From positions 1 through 64,000 of the forward strand of contig SUZV01000004.1 of the NCBI GenBank assembly GCA_015059715.1: a stretch of DNA of 64,000 nt. Direction: 5' to 3'. Both the position numbers and the translations under genes were made by a program. The DNA comes from Rikenellaceae bacterium. Lineage in GTDB: Bacteria > Bacteroidota > Bacteroidia > Bacteroidales > Rikenellaceae. Under the pieces are notes generated by a model. It did no database searches and had not been told where the DNA came from. It saw only the letters and a list, made by a program, of their open reading frames with translations. Positions 34,393 to 44,038 of the stretch are shown here, piece by piece; the first letter of the stretch is position 1, and each line of letters begins with the position of its first letter.

Positions 34393-35877
34393 CTATCGTT
34401 TGTAGTCAATCTTTGGCATTTGTCCCATATAGTCGGGCATACACATACCTGTAACCGCACCGATATATGTTGGGTCTGAGATATAGAAGTTCTTATTATC
34501 GTAGACATATCCAGCACCCTCAATCCTACTGCCGAGATATACGGCAACACTCTCGTGGCCTGGATACATAATAAGATGATTCTCAACGTCCAAGACACGC
34601 TTTAGCAGGTATGAGTAGAAGATAGACCTATCCTCGCAGTCGCAATCGGGGTAGTAGAGCATCTCCTCGAAGAAGTAGGGCTTCTCGAAGCCATGCTGCT
34701 CATCGTCCGTAGCGTAGCTAAAGGCACTCTGAACAAACTGCAATAGCCTATTTACAGCCTCAAGCTTCGAATACGATGTCAGCTGCGCGGCTATCTGCTT
34801 GGCTACAGCCTCCTCGGTGCTCTGGCTAACAACCGACTGTGCGTAACAACCCACATCCATCTGTGGATAGTGGTGTAGCATAGGGATAATGTTGGCATTC
34901 ACCTCACCCTCGATGTTGATACCTCCATAGCTAAAGGCGTACTTATGTCCCTTATAAGGTATCTGCAACGACTCACGGATAACTAAGTCAAGACCTCTAC
35001 CGCAATCCACATCGGTTGGGATGTCGCAAGTGCTAAACTTGAAAGGTGCCTTCTGTGAGCCCCTATCGAGGTTGTCGAAGAAGATATAGTACTTGGTGTT
35101 GTTGATAGTGACAAAACCGCGACTATAGACATTCTGCTTAAGGGCCAACATCAACAGAGGGGTATTCTCCGATGTAAGACCTATACGCACATCGTAGCCT
35201 GCATGCGATAGCAGGTAGTGGGTCAGCGAGAGTCGCTGTCCTGGGGTCATACCACTCATCTCACTATCGACGTAGCTACGTAGACACTCGCAGAAGAGCC
35301 AGTCGTTAAGGTGGCAGTCACTCGCTACGCCCAAGAGTACAGGCAAAACGACCTTCTCGACCTTAAGCGCGCTATAGGCCTTCCACAGCTGTGCAAAATC
35401 CTTTGGCGCGACACCCTGAGGCAGTGCTGCCCACTCTACCTTTGCAACCTCAAAGGCTAAGCTGTGGTAGTTGTAGCTACGCTTCTCGACCTGCTTGGGT
35501 GCTACGGGCTGAGGTGTAGCATCTGGTGCTGGGGGTGTGGGCATAGATGGTGTATCATCAACCCTCTCCTCGGCTATGGGGCTCTCCTCGCCGGCATAGT
35601 CTGGTAGCGGAGCTGCCACAATGGGGGTATTATCATCCGCTACAGGTGGTGTCGTAGGCTTTGGTGTCGAGTAACGCTCATTCGCCTTAAAGGCGTTGTA
35701 CTCCTTCCACACGCCATCCAAAAAGTCGGCATAGCCGTCGAGTACACCCTTGCGGAATGAGTTGTATTCGCGTTTTATGCTCTTGCGAAACTCGTCGAAT
35801 GACTCGTTGCCAGATTGAGCTGTAGCCGGCATTACACCGGCTACAACTATTAACAGTGCAAAAAAGTATTTTTTCAT
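34393..35877 (-). CDS. Exported transglutaminase-like protein
   Basis: The 494-residue protein has a signal peptide (MKKYFFALLIVVAGVMPATAQ). A charged helical segment carries two similar units (FDEFRKSIKREYNSFRKG and YADFLDGVWKEYNAFKANER), followed by a Pro-rich linker (about 70-130). The C-terminal domain has a transglutaminase/papain-like triad pattern: YYPDCDCEDRSIFYSYLL (Cys near 412), YPGHESVAVYL (His near 440) and YISDPTYIGAVTG (Asp near 469). Such domains cleave or crosslink proteins or peptidoglycan stems. It is the last gene of the five-gene exported-protein operon, 26 bp after its neighbour. Confidence 0.7.
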   Translation of the reverse strand: MKKYFFALLIVVAGVMPATAQSGNESFDEFRKSIKREYNSFRKGVLDGYADFLDGVWKEYNAFKANERYSTPKPTTPPVADDNTPIVAAPLPDYAGEESPIAEERVDDTPSMPTPPAPDATPQPVAPKQVEKRSYNYHSLAFEVAKVEWAALPQGVAPKDFAQLWKAYSALKVEKVVLPVLLGVASDCHLNDWLFCECLRSYVDSEMSGMTPGQRLSLTHYLLSHAGYDVRIGLTSENTPLLMLALKQNVYSRGFVTINNTKYYIFFDNLDRGSQKAPFKFSTCDIPTDVDCGRGLDLVIRESLQIPYKGHKYAFSYGGINIEGEVNANIIPMLHHYPQMDVGCYAQSVVSQSTEEAVAKQIAAQLTSYSKLEAVNRLLQFVQSAFSYATDDEQHGFEKPYFFEEMLYYPDCDCEDRSIFYSYLLKRVLDVENHLIMYPGHESVAVYLGSRIEGAGYVYDNKNFYISDPTYIGAVTGMCMPDYMGQMPKIDYKR

Positions 35878-35903
35878 AATACTTTTGCGTTATTCGTTTG
35901 TAA

Positions 35904-36539
35904 TTACTCCTGGAAACCCTCGCGAACAAAGTCAGAGACCTTGTTTGCATAGGCCTGAGCTGCTGCGCTCTCCTTAGCAGCATTCTCCAAAGCGCGGATA
36001 CGTGCCTTGCTTGCTGCAGACTCGCTTACGATGTAGTAAACCTGCATCTCGTAGTAGCCCTTGCCAAGCTCGCGGATGATAGCGTATGACTCCTGCATCT
36101 CACCCTTAATCTCCTTCTCTACCAAACGCTCATAAGCTGCGTAGAAGTGGTCGAACTCAGCACCTACCTCGATGCCATCGCCTGCCATATCCGATACAAC
36201 ACGACCCTTAACGTGGCTGCCTGCCTCCTGAGCATAGGTAACACAAGCATTGTTAATGGCCATCTGCTTACCTACGTTCTTAGACTGGAACTTAGCTGCA
36301 ATACCTACAACCTCGTGACCATCCTCACCAAGACTGTTAAGCTTATCATAGTGTGTAAGAAGAGCAACCTCAAGGGTACGTGAGCTACCGAAAAGGTCCC
36401 ACTTCTCCTTCTTGTACTCCTTCATCTTAGCCTTGTACTCCTTCTTGCGCTCCTTGATAAGTGCCTTGCTCTGTGCATCAGCCTCAACACATGGAACCAT
36501 CATGATGATGGCAATCAAAAACAATACTAGCTTTTTCAT
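35904..36539 (-). CDS. Small exported protein, LPP20/DUF-like, unknown function
   Basis: The start is taken at ATG 36539, where a signal peptide begins (MKKLVLFLIAIIMMVPCVEA); the longer frame adds a poly-Lys stretch with no function. The mature part (about 190 residues) starts with a very basic helix (ALIKERKKEYKAKMKEYKKE), followed by an alpha/beta domain with repeated alternating strands (IAAKFQSKNVGKQMAINNAC, YYEMQVYYIVSESAASKAR). This resembles the LPP20 fold seen in envelope lipoproteins. No catalytic motif is visible. It lies inside the caspase operon. Confidence 0.6.
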   Translation of the reverse strand: MKKLVLFLIAIIMMVPCVEADAQSKALIKERKKEYKAKMKEYKKEKWDLFGSSRTLEVALLTHYDKLNSLGEDGHEVVGIAAKFQSKNVGKQMAINNACVTYAQEAGSHVKGRVVSDMAGDGIEVGAEFDHFYAAYERLVEKEIKGEMQESYAIIRELGKGYYEMQVYYIVSESAASKARIRALENAAKESAAAQAYANKVSDFVREGFQE

Positions 36540-36606
36540 AATTAATAGTTTTTTTTGCATCCTAAAATTAGGATTGGTTAAACATTAAATTTTTTTGGGT
36601 TATTTT

Positions 36607-37479
36607 CTATTTCGTTATCTCAATATGTATCACCTTTACGCTCATCTCGGGGTCGTTGGCACGCTGACGGCCCAACCAGTGTTGGAAATCCTTGTAGCTC
36701 AGCTCGCGTGGAATATCCTCCCTTAGCTGGTGGTCGACGGCCTTGGTAAAGGGCTTGCGCGAGAAGATGACATATATCTTATCTCGCTCTATTGCCTTAT
36801 CGGTAGGCAGATAGTACTCGTCGACGATGTTCTTTTCGGATAGAGCCTTATCTATCGAGAAGAAGGTATACTCCTTACTTCCCAAGACCTTCTGCTGACC
36901 ATCCGTATCCTGGCGATAGGGCAACAGACAGTAGGCCTTTTGTTCCTCGTCAACAAGGTATACCGCAACATATCCAGTAGCTGGCGAGTCAAAATAGAGG
37001 TACATATCATCACCATCCTTGAACTTCGTATTGGCATCCTTAAGCTCGGGGTAGTTGCGAAGCACTATAGCCTCGAAATCTATAGCCTTATTCGAGTGCT
37101 CACGCGCAACGCCACTAACCTTACAATGTACGACAATCTCGTCGCCAATGAGCTCTACCTTGTAGGTTGGCGTAGCAGTATCCTCAATCCACTCGCCCCT
37201 GACCTCAGTCTGGCTAAGCTGTGCAAAGTGTACATGCTCCTCGCCATTGTCGTAAGACTCTGTCTGCGTCGTCGTCTGCGAGATTACCGTACCAAAGGCT
37301 CTACCTATAGCCTGATTCTTTGCAAACTCCAAAGCCTTGGCCTTAGCCGTAGCGATAGACTCATCCTTAGTGGCATAGTAGGTGTACTCACCCTCGACCT
37401 TCTGTGTTCGCTGGGCCGACACGGTGAGCGGTAAAAGCATTAGCAACAATATAAGTGTTATGTAGACTCTCTTTCCCAT
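36607..37479 (-). CDS. Exported DUF4384-type protein
   Basis: The true start is ATG 37479 (MGKRVYITLILLLMLLPLTV signal peptide); the 10 residues before it fall in the gap after the caspase gene. The mature 270-residue protein has an N-terminal LPP20-like part (ATKDESIATAKAKALEFAKN, then QAIGRAFGTVI) and a DUF4384 domain (DDMYLYFDSPATGYVAVYLV...CLLPY). DUF4384 is often linked to caspase-like and protein-kinase signalling proteins in bacteria. It lies 32 bp after the caspase gene. Confidence 0.75.
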   Translation of the reverse strand: MGKRVYITLILLLMLLPLTVSAQRTQKVEGEYTYYATKDESIATAKAKALEFAKNQAIGRAFGTVISQTTTQTESYDNGEEHVHFAQLSQTEVRGEWIEDTATPTYKVELIGDEIVVHCKVSGVAREHSNKAIDFEAIVLRNYPELKDANTKFKDGDDMYLYFDSPATGYVAVYLVDEEQKAYCLLPYRQDTDGQQKVLGSKEYTFFSIDKALSEKNIVDEYYLPTDKAIERDKIYVIFSRKPFTKAVDHQLREDIPRELSYKDFQHWLGRQRANDPEMSVKVIHIEITK

Positions 37480-37511
37480 AGTCTTAGTAATCAGATATAC
37501 AAGTTGCAATA

Positions 37512-40100
37512 TTACTCACCACCAAGCTTTATATTCCTCCACAGCTCGCTCATCGACGATGATGACATCACCGTAGGATTCTGTGGCTTATCATTTACAA
37601 GTATAGACTGCTTCGTAACGTGCTGCTTGAGGTATTTGCTCAGCTCCTCCAGAGTTACATCGCCCTTGCTCTCCTGTATCTTCTTAAGCAAGAAGTAGGT
37701 AAACAAGCCATGACCCTTCTCGTCGTACGCCATAGATGTCTCAGCATTAGATACAGCACTGAAGACAACCAAGTTGCCTGGGATGACATCATCCTTAGGC
37801 TTGATAGCCACACCACGAGCCTCCATAAGCATACCGCCGTCACGCGTACCACCGCTAAAGCATGCATCGAGGAATACGGTCACCGACTTAGCATTTAGCG
37901 AAGCTAACTCGTTGTAGATATCCTTAAGGCGATAGCAACCACGTAGCTGTGTCTCGCTTGCGTCAACAGGCAACAGATAGGCATCCTTAGTAACCTCATC
38001 GGGAAATCCGTGACCAGCGTAGAAGAAGATAAGCTCCATGTTGCCATTCGAGGCACGTGCCAAGTTCTTAATCTTATCCATCTGACCAATCATACCCACG
38101 TAGCCAACATTCTTCTCGAAGAGCACCTGGTTCTTGGGTATACCCAGCGTCTTCTCGCAATACTCAGCGAAGGTCTCACCATCCTTGATGGCAAACTTAA
38201 CATCCGATGGAGCACGCTCGTAGTTCTCGTTGGCGATAATAAGCGCGTAGCGGTTCTCGTTGACGATGCCTATCTCGGGGATGTTGGTATCTACATCCGA
38301 CATAATACCCTCAACCGAGAGTGTCTGCTTCTTAACCTTTGACTTAGCCTTCTTTGCTGACGAGGCGAACATATTCGAGTCGAGGTCGTCGAATGATACG
38401 TCAATAACGGTCTCGGTATAGTCCAAATCCTTCTTACCATCGTAGCGATACGATACGCCCGTAGGTGTCACGAAGGTTAGGCCCGAGAGGAGCATCATAT
38501 CGTTGCTGATGTAGAACTCGGGGTCCTTAATCTGCATACCATTCCAGCTACTCTCGAAGATACGGGCCTCGTTCTTGTCGCGTGGCACAGGAACGATAAT
38601 CTCGCCATACTGCGACTCTACCAAGAACACCTCGTGGTCGGCATCGTATGGCTTAAGCGTCATATCCTCGATGCGCACACGTCCAGCGTATGTCTTGATA
38701 TAGTTGCTCTCGGCAGTCTGAAGAAGCTCCTTAATCTTAGCATTACGTGTATCCTCATTTACACGCTTCTGATACTCAGCAACGGTCTCATATGGGTCCT
38801 TCTCCTGCCAAGCCTTGATACTCGACTCTACGTAATCCTTTGCATATACAGAGTACTTAGGCATCTCCTCATACTCGGTCTTTTGCTGCGATAACATCCT
38901 CAGCACGTTAGAGTTGGCTGCACTATTGTTGATATTCGTCTTGTTGCTGTGCGCCTTGGTCGATGTAAGGGACTTGGCCGAGTGCGTGGTGAGCGTAGGT
39001 GTCACATTTGCCTCGACGGTTGCAGCACCCAAGTTTGCCAACTTCTGGTTGGTCATCTCGAACTCGCGAACCTTGCCCAAGCAGTCATACGACACTGCCA
39101 ACGCCTGAAGATACTTAACAGAGGTGGGGTTGGTAGAGATGATATGCTCCATATAGTTTACCGCAGAGCCGAAGTATGCATCGGCCTGTGCTGAATATAG
39201 CTGAGCATCGCTCTCTTTATCCTGCAAACTCACCTTATTGAAGTTTATCACACCCAAGTTATAGTAGTTGAGTGCGATATGCTCCATAGTAGATAACCTA
39301 TTGGGGTCCAGAGCGTTTAGCTTAACATATGCATCCAACGCCTTGTCAAACTCCTGGTTATCCTCATAGAGCTTACCCTGCATCTTGAGCAACTGCTCGT
39401 CGTTAGGCCTTAAGGCAAGAGCCTTGGTCAGGTATCGCTGAACACCAGCATCATCCTTCTGCTCGATGCAGCAGTTGATAGCCGTAGACAACATACCGAA
39501 GTTCTGTGGATACTGCGAGATACCCTCCTCCAATACCGACAGAGCAAGGTCGATGTTATTCATCCCCAAGCAGGCATTGGCCATAAAGACATATACATCC
39601 TCTCTGTTGCGCTTATCTCCCGTACCTAAGTATGCAGCAAAGTAGTTAACAGCCTTCTCGTACTGACGAGTGTTGTATGCCGTTGAGGCTGCAAGATAGG
39701 CAACACTTGAGAACTGCTCATCCATGAATAGCTGCTCACTGCGGAATGCATCCATCATAGCAACATCGACATAGGCCTGAGCGAAGATAGCCATATTCTG
39801 CTTGATGCCACTCTTCTGGTAGAAGGCTGCACCATTGATAAATAGTGGGTGTATATCCAAAATTCCCGACTTTGCCGCCTCGTAGGCCATGCTCCCAGGC
39901 ATCTCGCTCTCCAACACCGCCATATAATCCTTATAACACTGGTGGAGCGTCGAAAATATCTCATTCTCGGAGCTACCACCCATTCGCATCATATTGAGCT
40001 GGCGGTGTCGCTCCTGAGCCTGGTCAATAGTCTGTGCAGCGATATCGGAGTGTACCGCTGCAAACAGACTAACAAGTATGACTAATAAAATCCTCTTCAT
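37512..40100 (-). CDS. Exported TPR protein with caspase-like (C14) peptidase domain
   Basis: The 862-residue protein has a signal peptide (MKRILLVILVSLFAAVHSDI) and TPR-type helical repeats (about 110-350, e.g. LALRPNDEQLLKMQGKLYED). A beta-rich middle follows (about 440-590). The C-terminal caspase-fold domain (about 620-862) reads RYALIIANENYE, then IFFYAGHG (His near 694) and VFLDACFSGGTRDG (Cys near 747), the His/Cys dyad. Such metacaspase/paracaspase-like enzymes cleave after Arg/Lys or Asp. Exported versions are less common than cytoplasmic ones. It lies 9 bp after the propeller gene. Confidence 0.85.
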   Translation of the reverse strand: MKRILLVILVSLFAAVHSDIAAQTIDQAQERHRQLNMMRMGGSSENEIFSTLHQCYKDYMAVLESEMPGSMAYEAAKSGILDIHPLFINGAAFYQKSGIKQNMAIFAQAYVDVAMMDAFRSEQLFMDEQFSSVAYLAASTAYNTRQYEKAVNYFAAYLGTGDKRNREDVYVFMANACLGMNNIDLALSVLEEGISQYPQNFGMLSTAINCCIEQKDDAGVQRYLTKALALRPNDEQLLKMQGKLYEDNQEFDKALDAYVKLNALDPNRLSTMEHIALNYYNLGVINFNKVSLQDKESDAQLYSAQADAYFGSAVNYMEHIISTNPTSVKYLQALAVSYDCLGKVREFEMTNQKLANLGAATVEANVTPTLTTHSAKSLTSTKAHSNKTNINNSAANSNVLRMLSQQKTEYEEMPKYSVYAKDYVESSIKAWQEKDPYETVAEYQKRVNEDTRNAKIKELLQTAESNYIKTYAGRVRIEDMTLKPYDADHEVFLVESQYGEIIVPVPRDKNEARIFESSWNGMQIKDPEFYISNDMMLLSGLTFVTPTGVSYRYDGKKDLDYTETVIDVSFDDLDSNMFASSAKKAKSKVKKQTLSVEGIMSDVDTNIPEIGIVNENRYALIIANENYERAPSDVKFAIKDGETFAEYCEKTLGIPKNQVLFEKNVGYVGMIGQMDKIKNLARASNGNMELIFFYAGHGFPDEVTKDAYLLPVDASETQLRGCYRLKDIYNELASLNAKSVTVFLDACFSGGTRDGGMLMEARGVAIKPKDDVIPGNLVVFSAVSNAETSMAYDEKGHGLFTYFLLKKIQESKGDVTLEELSKYLKQHVTKQSILVNDKPQNPTVMSSSSMSELWRNIKLGGE

Positions 40101-40109
40101 CGTGTTTGA

Positions 40110-42221
40110 TTAAAATGCATCAACAAAAATCAACTGTACGCTAATACGACGATACTCACCACCCTTACCAGATGTAACCTCGATGTAGTAGCTGTAGTCC
40201 GTATCCATAGTATCAAGGCCCTCGATATTCTTTGCGATGTAGTCCTTCACGCCCAAAGCACGCACGAAGGCCAACTGCTCATTCTGGGTAATACCATCAG
40301 CCTTAGTAAGTGAGAGGTTGCTGAGTGTGTTGCTGCCGATATCGCCCTTGTAGATAGGCTCGCCAACATACTCTCCATAGCTGCCGTCGTAAGCAATCTT
40401 GCCATGAATAGGCATTGCATCGGCCATACCGTGAATCTTAATTATAAGTCGCTTGCCGCTCTTGACGTATGAAGCAAACTCGCCTTCGAGAGCCTGCTTG
40501 ATAATCTTCAACATCGACATCGCAGCACCCGACTCCTCGGCCTTGTACTTACCTGGACCAAAGTCCTCCTGTGCCGAGAATCCCTTCTCTACGGTGTAGT
40601 TCACATCGGTCACGAAGTTCATAATCTTCTCGCCATCAGCATTTGTCGTAGAGTCCACGCGGGTCTTAACAGCGATGTTGGTGTGGTCCGAGATAGTGTT
40701 CTGCTCCTTAGCCTCGGCCATCACAGTCTCCTTAATCTCCTGGAGCTTAACCTCCTGGATGTTAGACTGCTGGATAACCTCAAGTGGCACGAAGTCCTCC
40801 TCAAGCTCCAACAACTCTAACGAGCGACGCTCCAAATTGTTATATGTGTAGACCTTACCTGTTGTCTTATTACGCACGTCGGCATATATAAGCTCGAACT
40901 TATCATCGCTCGTAAGACCATACTTTACGTTTATAAACTCAAGGTCTTCGGTATTCGAGAAGTCGCCGACATCCTCCGAAGGCACCTCAAGGTAGATGGT
41001 TGGCAGCTCACCGAGGTTTACAGAGAGCATATTTGACTCTGTATTATAGCTACCCAAGGTGATGTCCGTAAGGCTGTTGATAGCGATGTCGTCGGCCATA
41101 CGTGTAGCAATCTCCTGCTCGTATAACTTCATCTGCTCTACGCGAGTCTCGTCATTTACACGTAGACGGTAATCCTCAAGTGACTCGTCGGGCATCTGCT
41201 TCATCCAGTCGTTCATCTTGGTATCGAGCTCGTCGGCCAACAGACGCGAGTAGTTTGGCGTAAGCTCGACCATCTTTCTGTAGATTAGGTTCTCGGCAGT
41301 GTTATACATAAGGAACTGCTTGCCGTGACCATCGAGCACGAAGTGTGCTTCGGTGATACCACCCTGCTCCTCAGAGAGAAAGAGTCGGTCGGTCTCGTCG
41401 AGGAGGTTGATAATAGCGATACGTGTGCCACTGCATACTACAGAGATATACTTGCCATCGGTGTTGAAGTCGCAATCCAAGGCGTAGCCCATAGCGTCAT
41501 AAGTGCGGTCCTCAAGATAGCTGTTGGTGTTGTATATCGAGAGTTTACCATCGTCAGTAAGAACTGCGAAACGCTGGCTATCATCCGAGAAGGCCATATC
41601 GTTAACGTTGGCGTTGTATGTAAACTCCTTACGTATATTCTTATTGTCGAAGTTCCATACTATCAGGCGAGAGCCATTTGATGCGGCGATGTAATAGTTG
41701 TTTGCCGAGAGGACAATCTTATTGGCCACGATAGGGGTGGCAAAGCTCTCCAACACCTCGAATGTACGAGCATCGCAAACAAGTATCTCCGATGGTGTTG
41801 CAACTACAAGGTTGCGAGCATCGGCCGTATAGGCTATAGCCGTTGCATTCTCCACCTTCTTCACCTTGCCAAGCAATCTTTCGGCCTTCCAGAGGTCAAA
41901 AATATTAATCTTAGACTCATCCCCATTCTCCGTAAGCAGTGCGTATGATGTGCCCGAAGGGTTAATCTTAAGGCTTGAGATAAGGTCCTTGCTATAGCTG
42001 GCCACATAGCCGCGGATGTTATACACCTTACGACCATTGTAGTAGTAGGTAGCCATCATATAGTTGTCAAAGCCTGTAGGATACTGATCCTGATGATAAG
42101 TGTAGATAGTCTTTTCTGATGCGTTATCCTCCTGCGCATAGGATGTAGAGTAGCTACATAGCACTACTACAAATGCAAGTAGCATCTTAATGGAAAAAGT
42201 GTGTAAAAAGTCCCTTCTCAT
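40110..42221 (-). CDS. Exported beta-propeller protein with OmpA-like C-domain
   Basis: The 703-residue protein starts with a signal peptide (IKMLLAFVVVLCSYSTSYA). Residues about 60-330 form WD40-like blades (SSLKINPSGTSYALLTENGD, ENATAIAYTADARNLVVAT, NDMAFSDDSQRFAVLTDDGK). A coiled-coil-rich middle follows (KMNDWMKQMPDESLEDYRLR). The last 140 residues resemble an OmpA peptidoglycan-binding domain (KRLIIKIHGMADAMPIHG, NEQLAFVRALGVKDYI, EYRRISVQLIF). It is the first gene of the five-gene operon. The middle segment PDESLEDYRLRVNDETR is echoed by KDPYETVAEYQKRVNEDTRN in the caspase, so the two proteins share a module. Confidence 0.8.
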   Translation of the reverse strand: MRRDFLHTFSIKMLLAFVVVLCSYSTSYAQEDNASEKTIYTYHQDQYPTGFDNYMMATYYYNGRKVYNIRGYVASYSKDLISSLKINPSGTSYALLTENGDESKINIFDLWKAERLLGKVKKVENATAIAYTADARNLVVATPSEILVCDARTFEVLESFATPIVANKIVLSANNYYIAASNGSRLIVWNFDNKNIRKEFTYNANVNDMAFSDDSQRFAVLTDDGKLSIYNTNSYLEDRTYDAMGYALDCDFNTDGKYISVVCSGTRIAIINLLDETDRLFLSEEQGGITEAHFVLDGHGKQFLMYNTAENLIYRKMVELTPNYSRLLADELDTKMNDWMKQMPDESLEDYRLRVNDETRVEQMKLYEQEIATRMADDIAINSLTDITLGSYNTESNMLSVNLGELPTIYLEVPSEDVGDFSNTEDLEFINVKYGLTSDDKFELIYADVRNKTTGKVYTYNNLERRSLELLELEEDFVPLEVIQQSNIQEVKLQEIKETVMAEAKEQNTISDHTNIAVKTRVDSTTNADGEKIMNFVTDVNYTVEKGFSAQEDFGPGKYKAEESGAAMSMLKIIKQALEGEFASYVKSGKRLIIKIHGMADAMPIHGKIAYDGSYGEYVGEPIYKGDIGSNTLSNLSLTKADGITQNEQLAFVRALGVKDYIAKNIEGLDTMDTDYSYYIEVTSGKGGEYRRISVQLIFVDAF

Positions 42222-42511
42222 AATAATTGTGCGTTAATAATTTTGCGTTAATAATTTTGCGTTAATAATTTTATGGCGACAAGGAGCTTTAATCTGTCCG
42301 TTTGACTAAGCTCTAAGGTCGTAAATAGTGTCGTAAATATAATATCTCCAAATTCGAAGCCTATCGGTGGAGGGTCCTATAGGTAGAATATACCAAAACA
42401 CTAAAAGAGTAAACAAACAGATTTAGTGACAGGTATTATTTTCGTTTTTTATTTTCAATAAGTGACTAAAAAACTCATTCTTAGAGTTATACCACATATT
42501 AGAATTTGATA
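42222..42511 (-). promoter_or_regulatory. Long (~285 nt) leader of the caspase operon
   Basis: Sequence between the predicted transcription start (~42506) and the first start codon. It contains the 14-bp tandem repeat and no ORF or recognised riboswitch. Such a long leader suggests post-transcriptional control. Confidence 0.5.
42231..42272 (-). repeat. Three tandem 14-bp repeats before the start codon
   Basis: GCGTTAATAATTTT occurs three times without interruption. On the coding strand the unit reads AAAATTATTAACGC, and a partial fourth unit (CAATTATTATG) contains the start codon of the propeller gene. A-rich sequence near the start favours translation in Bacteroidota, so copy number could tune expression. 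Confidence 0.85.
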
Positions 42512-42542
42512 CAAAGGTAGTAATTAATTGCGAATTTGCAAA
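42512..42542 (-). promoter_or_regulatory. Promoter of the five-gene caspase operon
   Basis: Minus-strand TTTG (42542-42539) and TACCTTTG (42519-42512) are separated by 19 bp, a full -33/-7 match. Confidence 0.75.
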
Positions 42543-42718
42543 TTTATAGGATTTTTTTTTGCCTCTACTGAATATTGTAAATTATTGATGTGAAATAGAC
42601 CCCATTTTCAAGAGAGACTTTCGAGAGTTCTCTTGAATAGGTTCAGGCCCTACACCTGGCACTTCGAATAGGCCTATCCGAAGTGCCGATAGAGCACCAC
42701 CAGTGAAACGACTATGCC

Positions 42719-43693
42719 CTACTCAGCATTGTCGTCTAACCACGTAATATCTAAGCTGTAGTTTATATCGCGCCACTCGACACCTTCGTGATCCTCGAAG
42801 CTATTGTTATAGCGTAGCGACAACCTCTCACCTCGGGTGAGTATATGCTGGTCTTCGCCGAGTATAAACACCATCCTATCGTCAGCTATCTCCTTGATAG
42901 ACAAATCACCAAACCCTTCATAAGCGAGCCTTCCGCACTTTGCCTGTATCGTATCGCTGGTGTGCTCGTTCCACTTGGAGTTCATAAGGACCCATCCGAC
43001 TTTGCTCCAATCTATCTTCACTCTATGCTCCGTAGGCTCACCCTCCTTAATATTCCAACTCATCCTCGCGCGGCACGTATCGCCATCGACGATGACAACA
43101 TAGGCCTCGCAAGGGTCGATAGCCTCGCGCAAGAGCTCCTCCACCTCGCTCCAGTGCTCCTCGGGATTGTCGCAGCAGAGAGGGGTAATAGCCTCTACAA
43201 GGGATATATTTATCCCCTCCCACTGCTCGCGATTGTAGTCTGCCGTCGAGAGCAAGATAACATCCCTGCCAGGATATCGGTTAAACTTGTCAAGCTCGAT
43301 AAAGTCGATACTGCTACAGAGCTCACGGCGCACAGACATCATATCAGCCATAAGGCCAAACATCCGTGACTCAAGAAGGTGGGCACTATCTGGATAGCTA
43401 CCCTTCACAAAGTCGATGTTTCGGTAGTAGATTTTGCCTATGCCATACTCTTCGTGCCATCTGTTGCGACAGTACATCAGTATAGGCGAGTCTGTTACGA
43501 GCTTATCCCATATCTCTTTCGTTGGGTCCCATGCCCCTTCGGTAACCTCCTCGGCAGCACGCTTAAATGTGGCGATAATCTCGTCGGCATCGTCACCCTT
43601 GGTTATCAAACCTATAAGGTAGCTATCTATTGTTGCGCAAGCGGCCCTTGCATTACCCTGTGTAGTACTGAATGATTTACCGATGATATCCAT
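42719..43693 (-). CDS. Unknown cytoplasmic protein, 324 residues
   Basis: I do not recognise this protein. It lacks a signal peptide and membrane spans. The N-terminal half is helical (SFSTTQGNARAACATIDSYL, IIATFKRAAEEVTEGAW), and the C-terminal half is beta-rich and acidic (AYVVIVDGDTCRARMSWNIK, MVFILGEDQHILTRGERLSL). No catalytic motif is apparent. It is a single gene with its own -7 box (43752-43745, TATCTTTG). It is separated from the caspase operon by that operon's promoter, so it is probably independent. Confidence 0.7.
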   Translation of the reverse strand: MDIIGKSFSTTQGNARAACATIDSYLIGLITKGDDADEIIATFKRAAEEVTEGAWDPTKEIWDKLVTDSPILMYCRNRWHEEYGIGKIYYRNIDFVKGSYPDSAHLLESRMFGLMADMMSVRRELCSSIDFIELDKFNRYPGRDVILLSTADYNREQWEGINISLVEAITPLCCDNPEEHWSEVEELLREAIDPCEAYVVIVDGDTCRARMSWNIKEGEPTEHRVKIDWSKVGWVLMNSKWNEHTSDTIQAKCGRLAYEGFGDLSIKEIADDRMVFILGEDQHILTRGERLSLRYNNSFEDHEGVEWRDINYSLDITWLDDNAE

Positions 43694-44038
43694 ATCGCCT
43701 CTGGTTTAGATAGGTTAATAACTAAGCAACCTCTATAAGTATTACAAAGATACGCAAAATTTTAGTGAACTGCCAAAATTATGGAAAAACTATTTTTATT
43801 ATTTAATGGAATTTTTAATACCTTTACAGAGAATTTAGCAGGCTAAACCATATCATCGCGCTGTTATGACAATATGATAATACTGCTGACAATGCCATGC
43901 AGCACGATACACGATTGGCAACTACTGCAACGGCCTTCTCATTAGCCTCGCCCACGACAACTCGCTATATATCAGGCCATAGAGCATACGACCCGAAGCA
44001 CAAGAATATAAACGTATAAGTATAAATATTAGATAGTT
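43694..44038. other. Divergent intergenic region
   Basis: About 345 bp between divergent genes. It holds the minus-strand TATCTTTG box (43745-43752) and a weaker plus-strand TACCTTTA (43819-43826). I see no ORF or RNA. Confidence 0.5.

Noticed and set aside
42231..42272. Possible CRISPR-like repeats
   Set aside because: The three units are contiguous with no spacers; this is a simple tandem repeat.
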